Positions 1-5,067 of a stretch of 24,898 nt of DNA are shown one piece after another. A program made the position numbers and the translations under genes. The stretch lies in assembly GCA_910578065.1 (NCBI GenBank), contig CAJTPB010000026.1, positions 1 through 24,898 on the forward strand, written 5' to 3'. The notes under the pieces were generated by a model that worked only from the letters and a program-made list of their open reading frames with translations, did not search any database and had not been told where the DNA came from. The number at the start of each line of letters is the position of its first letter. The stretch's first letter is position 1. The stretch is from an uncultured Christensenella sp. Lineage in GTDB: Bacteria; Bacillota; Clostridia; Christensenellales; Borkfalkiaceae.

Positions 1-3
1 TTA

Positions 4-14
4 GGGCTATGCCC
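4..14 (-). other. Short GC hairpin with ATA loop
   Basis: GGGC and GCCC arms enclose a TAT triplet (ATA on the minus strand). It lies just beyond the spoIIE terminator hairpin and has the same loop. It may belong to the spoIIE termination region or to the next gene outside the window. The role is not certain. Confidence 0.3.
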
Positions 15-20
15 GAAAAT

Positions 21-45
21 GAAATACCACCCGCTATGCGGGTGG
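21..45 (-). terminator. Terminator-like hairpin after spoIIE
   Basis: A perfect 8-bp stem (27-34 with 38-45) with a 3-nt ATA loop sits ten bases past the spoIIE stop codon. It is followed on the minus strand by TATTTCATTTTC. The T-run is interrupted, so this is a plausible but not perfect intrinsic terminator. Confidence 0.6.
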
Positions 46-54
46 ATTATTATT

Positions 55-2343
55 TTACGCCGCTTTTAACAGGCGTACGGCAAGCACCGTCATGTCGTCT
101 TCCGCCTTTCCGCCGTAGCGGGCAAGCGCGGCGGAAAGCAGTTCTTCCGCAAACGATTGCGGGTTTAACGGGCGTTGTCCGCTTAAATAGTCGAACAGTT
201 CGGTGGTGGATCCGAACGCCGAACTTACGCCGTCGCTCATAAATAAAAGAAAATCGTCCTCTTTCAGTTCGGCGCGCATGGTGGCGGGGTGAACCGCTTC
301 CAGCATGCCCAAGGGGAGAGATTCTCCTTCCAGCACGCGCAGTTCCTCGCCCGAAAGCAGATAGCCCGCGGGTGAACCGATTTTTACGAAGTCGGCGATT
401 CCCGTATCCAAATTGACCGCCGCAAGATCCAAGCAAGAAAACGTTTCGTCCGAAGAATAGGCGATCAGTCTGTTTACGGTGGAAAGCACGATTTCGGAAG
501 GCATTTTTGCCTTATAAAAACTTTCCAATAAAGTAAGGGTATGGTCGGAAACGGCGCGCGCCGCTTCGCCGCTGCCCATTCCGTCCGAAAGGGCGACGAT
601 GAACCGCCGCTCGTCGATGCGCAAAATCGAATGGGTATCCCCGCTCGCCGCCGTGCCTTCTTTCGGAACAGAGGCGACGCCGAACGCCGCGTCGAACTGC
701 GGTTTTTTGCGCAGAATAAAGCAAGAGCGGTCGGAAGTCAAGGGAATTTTTTCCGCAAGCGCAAAGGGGGTTTTCAACGCCGATTTCGCCGCGTCGCACA
801 GCCGTTTGCCGCTCACTTTGTCGGAGGCGGTTACGCTTACCGTAACGTTGTTTCCTTCGCCGTACAAAAAGAGTTCCGAACACAAGATCCCCGCCGAAGC
901 GAATGCCTTGGAAAGCAGACTTTCGTCTTCCGAAAAAACATACTCTTCGCTCTGTTCCAGCGCAATGTCGCGCAGAATATCCGAAACGCCGCGCGCCTGT
1001 TCGGCAAGCAGTTTTCTGCCCGCCCGCGCGCTTTCCATTTCCACCGCATAGCGGCGGTATTCCGCAAGCTGTTTGTTCAGCGCGAACATCAGCCCCGCGG
1101 AATTCGCGCATTGAGAGGAAAGGTCTGCGGGCAGATCGATCAAATTGACCCGCCCTTTGGCGCAGCCTACGGCGATGAGTTTGTCCAATGCGTCGTACGC
1201 GCCCGAACGCTCGCACTTTCTGCGGTTGGGGCAGTCTTTGCACAGCGTGGCGATCAGCGTTTCGCGGATGCGTTTATCCGAATTGTCCTGCGCGTCGGTC
1301 ACGGTAAACGCCGTTTCGATTTCGCGGAACAGGGAAGAAACTTCGTATAACTGTTCGCCGACCGCCCTTCGCTGACGGTTTACCGCTATACGGGGCAGGG
1401 TGCGTTCGCGGTAAAAGAGCAGCGTGCGGTTTGCTTTGCGGTAGTATTTTTCGGGCAGGCACACAAGCAAAACCGCGGGCGCGGCGCAGGCGATCAAGCG
1501 TAAAGCGACGTTCCAGCCGTCTGTTGCGAACAGCCCTTCGAAGTACTGCGAAACGAGAAAACAGCCGAACAGAGAAAGGGCGGAAGCGCATTTTCCGTAC
1601 GGAACAAAGAGCAGCGAAACGCAGGAAAAAGCGGCGTATGCGGCGCAGGGCAGCGCGCTTTGCTGGGTGACGCACAGGGGCAGGGAAAGGGCGACGGCAA
1701 AGGGTACGGCGGCGGCGTTTTTCAGCAAAAATACGGCGGCAAGCAAGGGGAAAAGGGAAACGGCGTAAAATACGGAAATTCCCGCCGCGTTGCAAACGCC
1801 CATGCCCGCGAATACCCAAATCAAACAAATTTCCGCTAGCGCGTGCGCGGAAAGGCGGCAGCGGAACGCGCGGAACAAAAGGGCGTGCAGCCCGCCGTCG
1901 AACATTAAAGAGATCAAAAAGACAAATGCGGCGATCACCGTTTTCTGCCATACGACGGCAAAGGGGAACAGCGAATAGCTGGTGTGCGGAAACAGGAAGA
2001 TAAACGGCAGCTGCGCGACGAGGGCGTACAGCGCGCGCTCGTATCCGGCGGGGCGGCGCAGCCGTTTGTAGATGCAGAACACAAGCGTGAGGAACGCCGC
2101 CTGCACGGCGGCGGAAAGGGAAACTTCCGCCGAAAGGGAAAGGGCGGAAGCAATCAAATAACTTCCTCCGCAAACAAAGGGATCGAGTCCGCAAGAAAGG
2201 GCGGCGAACGCCAGCGCAAACGAAAGCGGTTCTTTTTGCGGCAGGGCGCAGTTCAGCAAAAACATGGTAAAAAGTAGGGCAAGATATATCGCCGCGGCTT
2301 TGGGCGATACGTCTAATCTGCGCAAGTGGATTCTTCGTTTCAT
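55..2343 (-). CDS. spoIIE: Stage II sporulation protein E (SpoIIE), PP2C-type serine phosphatase
   Basis: Predicted membrane phosphatase that dephosphorylates SpoIIAA (the anti-anti-sigma factor) and so activates sigma F in the forespore; it also acts at the polar septum through FtsZ in Bacillus. The 762 residues are close to the usual 800 or so. Residues 1-300 hold about ten hydrophobic segments. A central cytoplasmic region of about 250 residues follows, including a Cys cluster LCKDCPNRRKC near 367-377. The PP2C domain is C-terminal (about 555-762) with metal-binding motifs LSDGMGSG near 585-592, MSDGV near 702-706 and EDDMTV near 748-753. The start was set at the ATG at 2343 because a GAGG ribosome binding site lies seven bases upstream; an earlier in-frame ATG at 2373 overlaps the promoter. 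A candidate Spo0A box lies upstream. The gene shows no damage, which suggests an organism able to sporulate. Confidence 0.93.
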   Translation of the reverse strand: MKRRIHLRRLDVSPKAAAIYLALLFTMFLLNCALPQKEPLSFALAFAALSCGLDPFVCGGSYLIASALSLSAEVSLSAAVQAAFLTLVFCIYKRLRRPAGYERALYALVAQLPFIFLFPHTSYSLFPFAVVWQKTVIAAFVFLISLMFDGGLHALLFRAFRCRLSAHALAEICLIWVFAGMGVCNAAGISVFYAVSLFPLLAAVFLLKNAAAVPFAVALSLPLCVTQQSALPCAAYAAFSCVSLLFVPYGKCASALSLFGCFLVSQYFEGLFATDGWNVALRLIACAAPAVLLVCLPEKYYRKANRTLLFYRERTLPRIAVNRQRRAVGEQLYEVSSLFREIETAFTVTDAQDNSDKRIRETLIATLCKDCPNRRKCERSGAYDALDKLIAVGCAKGRVNLIDLPADLSSQCANSAGLMFALNKQLAEYRRYAVEMESARAGRKLLAEQARGVSDILRDIALEQSEEYVFSEDESLLSKAFASAGILCSELFLYGEGNNVTVSVTASDKVSGKRLCDAAKSALKTPFALAEKIPLTSDRSCFILRKKPQFDAAFGVASVPKEGTAASGDTHSILRIDERRFIVALSDGMGSGEAARAVSDHTLTLLESFYKAKMPSEIVLSTVNRLIAYSSDETFSCLDLAAVNLDTGIADFVKIGSPAGYLLSGEELRVLEGESLPLGMLEAVHPATMRAELKEDDFLLFMSDGVSSAFGSTTELFDYLSGQRPLNPQSFAEELLSAALARYGGKAEDDMTVLAVRLLKAA

Positions 2344-2371
2344 AAAAACAACCTCGTGCGTTTTTCCTACC

Positions 2372-2377
2372 ATTATA
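2372..2377 (-). promoter_or_regulatory. Candidate -10 element of spoIIE
   Basis: A perfect TATAAT on the minus strand lies about 30 bases upstream of the spoIIE start codon. No good -35 hexamer is found at 17-22 bases, as expected for an activator-dependent promoter such as the Spo0A-driven spoIIE promoter of Bacillus. Confidence 0.5.
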
Positions 2378-2419
2378 AAGCAAGCGCAAAAGCGTACGCT
2401 TACGGAATGCGCCTATTTT

Positions 2420-2426
2420 TGTCGAA
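2420..2426 (+). promoter_or_regulatory. Candidate Spo0A box (0A box)
   Basis: TGTCGAA matches the Spo0A-binding consensus exactly (TTCGACA in the direction of spoIIE). It lies about 45 bases upstream of the TATAAT element, roughly -55 to -61 from the likely transcription start. In Bacillus the spoIIE promoter is activated by phosphorylated Spo0A. One 7-base match can arise by chance; the position before spoIIE is what gives it weight. Confidence 0.55.
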
Positions 2427-2431
2427 GTTAA

Positions 2432-2465
2432 GAAAAAATCCCCTCGGCTTTTACAGCCGAAGGGG
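2432..2465 (-). terminator. Intrinsic terminator of the 146-residue gene
   Basis: On the minus strand CCCC plus TCGGCT pairs with AGCCGA plus GGGG, with one bulged T, followed by ATTTTTTC. It starts just after the stop codon at 2473 and separates this gene from spoIIE. Confidence 0.85.
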
Positions 2466-2472
2466 AAACGGT

Positions 2473-2913
2473 TCAGATAAATTCTTTCCACTTTTTTTCG
2501 AATTCTTCTTCCATTGCAAGCAATTCTTCCGCAAGCGCTTTGATCTCTTCGTCCGCGTTTTCTTTGCTCATTTCTCCGAGCGAGCTCTTTAACGCGGTAA
2601 CGCCCATTACCGTTCCCTGCACCATCATTTCCGCAATGTGCGAACGGGAATTATCTGTAAGCGTGTTCATTTTAATGCTGCTCCACATCATCGCCTTTTT
2701 CATGGGGTTGGGGTTTTTCAACTCGATATCCCTGTCTTTTGCGAGGATCGCGGCTTTTCCGCCGATCTTTTCGTATTCCTCGTGTTCTTTTAAAAGTTCT
2801 TCCCTAAGGTCGGTATCTTCCGTTTCGGGCAGAATATTGCTGATCGATTGCAATGCAAGCTGGCTGTTGCGGTAAATTTCCGCAAGGACTTCTTCGCTTT
2901 TTTTCAATTCCAT
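2473..2913 (-). CDS. Small helical protein of unknown function
   Basis: A 146-residue protein, highly charged and rich in Glu, Lys, Leu and Ala, with no signal peptide or membrane segment. Its pattern suggests four long amphipathic helices, like a ferritin-like or four-helix bundle. A region with NPNPMKKAMMWSSIKMNTL near residues 67-85 may be a conserved core; no catalytic motif is recognised. The ATG at 2913 has a strong AAGGAG site at a spacing of about 7-8 bases. It has its own terminator and lies between spoIIE and rplU, which is divergent. No clear sigma-A promoter was found upstream. Placement beside spoIIE could point to sporulation but is weak evidence. Function unknown. Confidence 0.8.
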   Translation of the reverse strand: MELKKSEEVLAEIYRNSQLALQSISNILPETEDTDLREELLKEHEEYEKIGGKAAILAKDRDIELKNPNPMKKAMMWSSIKMNTLTDNSRSHIAEMMVQGTVMGVTALKSSLGEMSKENADEEIKALAEELLAMEEEFEKKWKEFI

Positions 2914-2985
2914 GGGTTTTCTCTCCTTCTATACATGCAGTTTGGGAAAAAGCGCGAAAAGTATGTAAAAACAAAACAAAACCGC

Positions 2986-3014
2986 TTGACATTTTTTTTG
3001 GGATATGGTAAATT
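2986..3014 (+). promoter_or_regulatory. Promoter of rplU-rpmA
   Basis: TTGACA (2986-2991), a 17-base spacer and TAAATT (3009-3014), preceded by TGG (extended -10). It lies about 95 bases before rplU and faces away from the minus-strand gene. Confidence 0.85.
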
Positions 3015-3019
3015 AGCCA

Positions 3020-3108
3020 ATGAGCCGCCAAGAACGGGCACAATAAAAGCATTCCGCAAAGGGATCGCCTAAGCAGCTTGCGAGACTGGGAAGAGGAGGT
3101 TAAGACTA
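3020..3108 (+). promoter_or_regulatory. Structured rplU leader, possible L21-type autoregulatory leader
   Basis: About 88 bases lie between the likely transcription start and the rplU ATG. A hairpin with arms TCGC/GCGA and inner AAG/CTT lies at 3065-3083, just before the AGGAGG site at 3094-3099. Firmicutes often have an L21 leader RNA here that controls rplU. I cannot confirm a match to that family by eye. Confidence 0.4.
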
Positions 3109-3414
3109 ATGTACGCAATCATCGAAAACGGCAACAAACAGTATAAAGTTTCCGAAGGCGACGTCGTAAAGGTAGAAAAGCTGAACGCCGAAGTCGGCGC
3201 AGAAGTTTCCTTCAACGTGCTTATGGTAGCAGGGGAAAACGGCGTAAAAACGGGAAAAGAAGTTGCTTCGGCGAAAGTGACCGCAAAAGTGCAGGCGCAA
3301 GACAAGTTCAAAAAGATCATCGTCTTTAAGTATAAAGCGAAGAAGAACGAGCGCAAGAAGCAAGGTCACAGACAGCCGTTCACTGCGGTCAAGATCGAAA
3401 AGATCACTCTTTGA
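3109..3414 (+). CDS. rplU: 50S ribosomal protein bL21
   Basis: The 101-residue protein has the family's normal size and starts MYAIIENGNKQYKV, the bL21 signature start. It ends with the conserved basic stretch KKNERKKQGHRQPFT before VKIEKI. It binds 23S rRNA in the large subunit. An AGGAGG ribosome binding site lies ten bases before the ATG. It is the first gene of a two-gene operon with rpmA, 44 bases downstream. No open frame for the Prp protease, usual between these genes in Firmicutes, fits in the gap. Confidence 0.97.
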   Translation: MYAIIENGNKQYKVSEGDVVKVEKLNAEVGAEVSFNVLMVAGENGVKTGKEVASAKVTAKVQAQDKFKKIIVFKYKAKKNERKKQGHRQPFTAVKIEKITL

Positions 3415-3458
3415 CTGCGCGCGGGGCAGCCCGAAAACATTTATAAGGAGAAAATAAC

Positions 3459-3725
3459 ATGATTTTTATCAGTTTATTCGCTCATAAAAAAGGTACCGGT
3501 TCTTCCCACAACGGAAGAGACAGCGAAGCAAAGCGCCTTGGCGTAAAGCGTCAAGACGGGCAAGCGGTTCTCGCGGGAAATATTCTCGTCCGTCAAAGAG
3601 GCACGAAGATCCACCCCGGCACCAACGTCGGCATCGGTAGCGACGATACGCTGTTCGCGTTAAAAGACGGCGTTGTAAAATACGAGCGTTTGGGTAAAGA
3701 CAAAAAACAAGTAAGCGTTTATTAA
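3459..3725 (+). CDS. rpmA: 50S ribosomal protein bL27 with cleavable N-terminal extension
   Basis: An 88-residue bL27: the body GTGSSHNGRDSEAKRLGVKR and RQRGTKIHPG are diagnostic. It helps position tRNA near the peptidyl transferase centre. It begins MIFISLFAHKKG. In Firmicutes such as Staphylococcus, bL27 is made with a short extension ending in FF before ASKKG and is cut by Prp; here ...LF precedes AHKKG, so cleavage would leave AHKKG at the N terminus. The ATG at 3459 is the only start and has AAGGAG eight bases upstream. The prp gene is not adjacent. A terminator follows, and obg, a common neighbour, is absent. Confidence 0.96.
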   Translation: MIFISLFAHKKGTGSSHNGRDSEAKRLGVKRQDGQAVLAGNILVRQRGTKIHPGTNVGIGSDDTLFALKDGVVKYERLGKDKKQVSVY

Positions 3726-3732
3726 AAAGATA

Positions 3733-3764
3733 TCCCGAAAGCGGCTGCGCTTTCGGGATTTTTT
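3733..3764 (+). terminator. Intrinsic terminator after rpmA
   Basis: CCCGAAAGCG pairs perfectly with CGCTTTCGGG around a 4-base GCTG loop, followed by a run of six T. It lies eight bases after the rpmA stop codon. Confidence 0.92.
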
Positions 3765-3773
3765 GTGTAAACG

Positions 3774-3796
3774 AAAACCCCGCGCTATGCGCGGGG
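3774..3796 (-). terminator. Hairpin with T-run on the minus strand
   Basis: A perfect 8-bp stem CCCCGCGC/GCGCGGGG (3778-3785 with 3789-3796) with an ATA loop on the minus strand is followed in that direction by TTTT. It has the same loop and form as the hairpin that ends spoIIE. It implies a minus-strand transcript ending here, probably from the small frame at 3838-3987. Confidence 0.5.
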
Positions 3797-3837
3797 AAAA
3801 AGGAAGCGGAAGCGTTGCAAAGAAAAACCTTCAATGA

Positions 3838-3918
3838 TTACTTGTAGTGGTTAAAAAACAGAATGATATCGGCAAGTTCTTTTACGGTAGGGGCAAGGCT
3901 TGTTCCTGCACCGGGCAT
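3838..3918 (-). CDS. Possible mini-protein or remnant of a gene's 3' end
   Basis: From an ATG at 3918 the minus strand encodes MPGAGTSLAPTV, then KELADIILFFNHYK and a stop. The frame stays open upstream to 3987 and adds GGIIYTIDISHP before that Met. The composition is protein-like, not random. The only good ribosome binding site, AAAGGGGG at about 3951-3958, lies over 30 bases before the ATG, and no standard start codon sits at the right distance. A minus-strand TATAAT (3990-3995) and a terminator-like hairpin (3774-3796) bracket it. It may be a short gene with an unusual start, a small RNA, or the decayed end of a longer gene. No family recognised. Confidence 0.3.
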   Translation of the reverse strand: MPGAGTSLAPTVKELADIILFFNHYK

Positions 3919-4169
3919 GGGGTGTGAAATGTCGATCGTATAGATAATACCCCCTTTCGTTTGGCATTGGGGCTTGAATGCGGCTCCCGATTATAAGACT
4001 GCCTGAACGCCTTTTTGTTACAAAAATATTTTAAATTATAGCGAAAATATATTCTTTCGTCAAGAAAGTGCGCACCCGAAGGGCGGCTGCCGCATACGAT
4101 AAAAAGAACGGGGCAAAAATTTTTTCCGAAAAATTTTCTTAAAAAATACAAAAATCAAAGAAAAAACGC

Positions 4170-4198
4170 TTGCATTCTTATCTGTAATATGGTATATT
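4170..4198 (+). promoter_or_regulatory. Promoter of the tRNA-Val-Gly-Cys cluster
   Basis: TTGCAT (4170-4175), a 17-base spacer and TATATT (4193-4198), preceded by TGG (extended -10). It lies 13 bases before the mature tRNA-Val. The 405 bases between the rpmA terminator and this promoter hold the minus-strand mini-unit and AT-rich sequence with nothing else recognisable. Confidence 0.85.
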
Positions 4199-4211
4199 AT
4201 TCAAGCAATTC

Positions 4212-4287
4212 GGAAGCTTAGCTCAGCTGGGAGAGCATCTGCCTTACAAGCAGAGGGTCATAGGTTCGATCCCTATAGCTTCCACCA
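4212..4287 (+). tRNA. tRNA-Val (anticodon UAC)
   Basis: A complete 76-base tRNA. The GGAAGCT acceptor arm pairs with AGCTTCC, the anticodon loop CTTACAA sits on a TCTGC/GCAGA stem, the T-arm has GGTTCGATCC, and CCA is encoded. It is the first of three tRNA genes in one direction. Confidence 0.97.
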
Positions 4288-4288
4288 T

Positions 4289-4402
4289 ACAGTGCGGAAT
4301 GTTATGCGGGAATAGCTCAGTGGTAGAGCGTCACCTTGCCAAGGTGAATGTCGCGGGTTCGAGTCTCGTTTCCCGCTCCAAACAATTCCGCACTGTTTTT
4401 TT
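4289..4402 (+). repeat. Inverted repeat enclosing tRNA-Gly, followed by a T-run
   Basis: ACAGTGCGGAAT (4289-4300) is the exact reverse complement of ATTCCGCACTGT (4385-4396). Pairing extends inward by GTT/AAC with one bulged A. The right arm runs straight into seven or more T. The whole tRNA-Gly gene lies in the loop. It could be a processing stem, as around rRNAs, or a terminator whose loop holds a tRNA. Confidence 0.75.
4306..4380 (+). tRNA. tRNA-Gly (anticodon GCC)
   Basis: A complete 75-base tRNA. The GCGGGAA acceptor pairs with TTCCCGC, the anticodon loop TTGCCAA sits on a TCACC/GGTGA stem, the T-arm is GGTTCGAGTC, and CCA is encoded. It is enclosed by the inverted repeat at 4289-4402. 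Confidence 0.97.
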
Positions 4403-4404
4403 AT

Positions 4405-4479
4405 GGCGCTATAGCCAAGTGGTAAGGCAAGGGTCTGCAAAACCCTGATTCCCCGGTTCAAATCCGGGTGGCGCCTCCA
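4405..4479 (+). tRNA. tRNA-Cys (anticodon GCA)
   Basis: A complete 75-base tRNA. GGCGCTA starts the acceptor arm and GGCGCC plus T-CCA ends it. The anticodon loop CTGCAAA sits on an AGGGT/ACCCT stem, and the T-arm is CGGTTCAAATCCG. It is the last gene of the cluster, followed at once by a terminator. Confidence 0.96.
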
Positions 4480-4480
4480 A

Positions 4481-4508
4481 AAACAACCACCCTTATGGGT
4501 GGTTGTTT
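4481..4508 (+). terminator. Terminator of the tRNA cluster
   Basis: AACAACCACCC pairs with GGGTGGTTGTT around a 4-base TTAT loop, beginning within two bases of the tRNA-Cys CCA. The T-tail is short and interrupted (TTGTTTGT), so the AT part of the stem may share its function. Confidence 0.75.
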
Positions 4509-4511
4509 GTA

Positions 4512-4570
4512 TTTAAGGTGAATTATACGATTAAGTGCAACAGATAAGTGGATTGACAATTCACCTTAAA
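4512..4570 (+). repeat. Perfect 13-bp inverted repeat with 33-base interior
   Basis: TTTAAGGTGAATT (4512-4524) and AATTCACCTTAAA (4558-4570) are exact reverse complements. The interior is AT-rich, with no gene. It lies right after the tRNA terminator and right before a GC-rich island. It could be a remnant of a small mobile repeat or a structured RNA. Confidence 0.6.
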
Positions 4571-4699
4571 CGCCGCCCGCTGTCGCCGAAATGCTGTGGC
4601 GCGGTTGACGCAGGGCGCAGCGATCGCTATTCCGCCTCTCGCAAGGTTCGCTACTTACAAATCCGAGCGGCGCCGCCAACGCACGAGGCGCATTTTGTT
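4571..4699. other. GC-rich non-coding island
   Basis: About 110 GC-rich bases sit inside an otherwise very AT-rich intergenic region. They contain self-complementary runs GCGGCGCCGC and AGCGATCGCT. A 60-codon frame crosses it but has no ribosome binding site and looks like chance. Base composition differs sharply from both sides, which suggests an inserted repeat or a decayed structural RNA gene. Confidence 0.4.
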
Positions 4700-4728
4700 A
4701 AAAAAAGACGGTTTTAAACTGTCTTTTT
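4700..4728. terminator. Bidirectional terminator-like hairpin
   Basis: A run of A followed by GACGGTTT pairing with AAACTGTC (one G-T pair) and then TTTTT. It would work on either strand. It ends the GC-rich island and insulates the large downstream gene. Confidence 0.65.
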
Positions 4729-4818
4729 CTTATATCATTTAATTTTTTACCTTGTTTTTTCAATTATTTTTACGGTATTTGCGAAAAAAACATATTTTAA
4801 ATAGTGCGCGCCGCCCTT

Positions 4819-4846
4819 ATTATGCGCGAAAGAAATCGCGCATAAT
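4819..4846. promoter_or_regulatory. Palindrome, possible operator or RNA hairpin
   Basis: ATTATGCGCGA and TCGCGCATAAT form a perfect 11-bp inverted repeat with a 6-base AAGAAA spacer, in the AT-rich region upstream of the large protease gene. No T-run follows. It could be an operator for a dimeric regulator. Confidence 0.4.
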
Positions 4847-4870
4847 TGTAAATATACACCGTTTTGTAAA

Positions 4871-4901
4871 TATGCATAAAATTTAAGGGGGTTTATGCAT
4901 A
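4871..4901. promoter_or_regulatory. Second palindrome with ATGCAT cores
   Basis: TATGCATAAA (4871-4880) and TTTATGCATA (4892-4901) form a perfect 10-bp inverted repeat; each arm itself contains the palindrome ATGCAT. It lies about 80 bases upstream of the -35 element at 4980. A possible regulator site. Confidence 0.4.
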
Positions 4902-4979
4902 AACTCAACCTTAAAATGAATTTATTCCAAATATAAATATTTTGTATGAATAAAACGGAAAATATAGAATGCAAAAATG

Positions 4980-5008
4980 TTGCAAAAAAATTCGATAAGT
5001 GGTAAAAT
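4980..5008 (+). promoter_or_regulatory. Promoter of the large protease-LRR gene
   Basis: TTGCAA (4980-4985), a 17-base spacer and TAAAAT (5003-5008) preceded by TGG (extended -10). It overlaps an upstream in-frame start, which therefore cannot be the true start, and gives a leader of about 53 bases before the ATG at 5068. The 250 bases between the terminator at 4728 and this promoter contain only palindromes. Confidence 0.85.
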
Positions 5009-5067
5009 TATTGCGTTTGCTGCCTTTTCGGCAAAACAAAACGACGAAAGAAAACTCGGAGGATCAC

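Noticed and set aside
541..1350. Long frames opposite spoIIE and inside other large genes
   Set aside because: Arg-rich or low-quality composition, no ribosome binding sites, and they follow the third-base pattern of the real genes on the other strand.
4535..4717. A 60-codon plus-strand frame across the GC-rich island
   Set aside because: No ribosome binding site or promoter, an unlikely Arg/Cys-rich composition, and it runs into the terminator stem.
4999..5067. An upstream in-frame start for the protease-LRR gene
   Set aside because: It lies inside the -10 region of the promoter; the ATG at 5068 has a strong ribosome binding site and directly begins a signal peptide.
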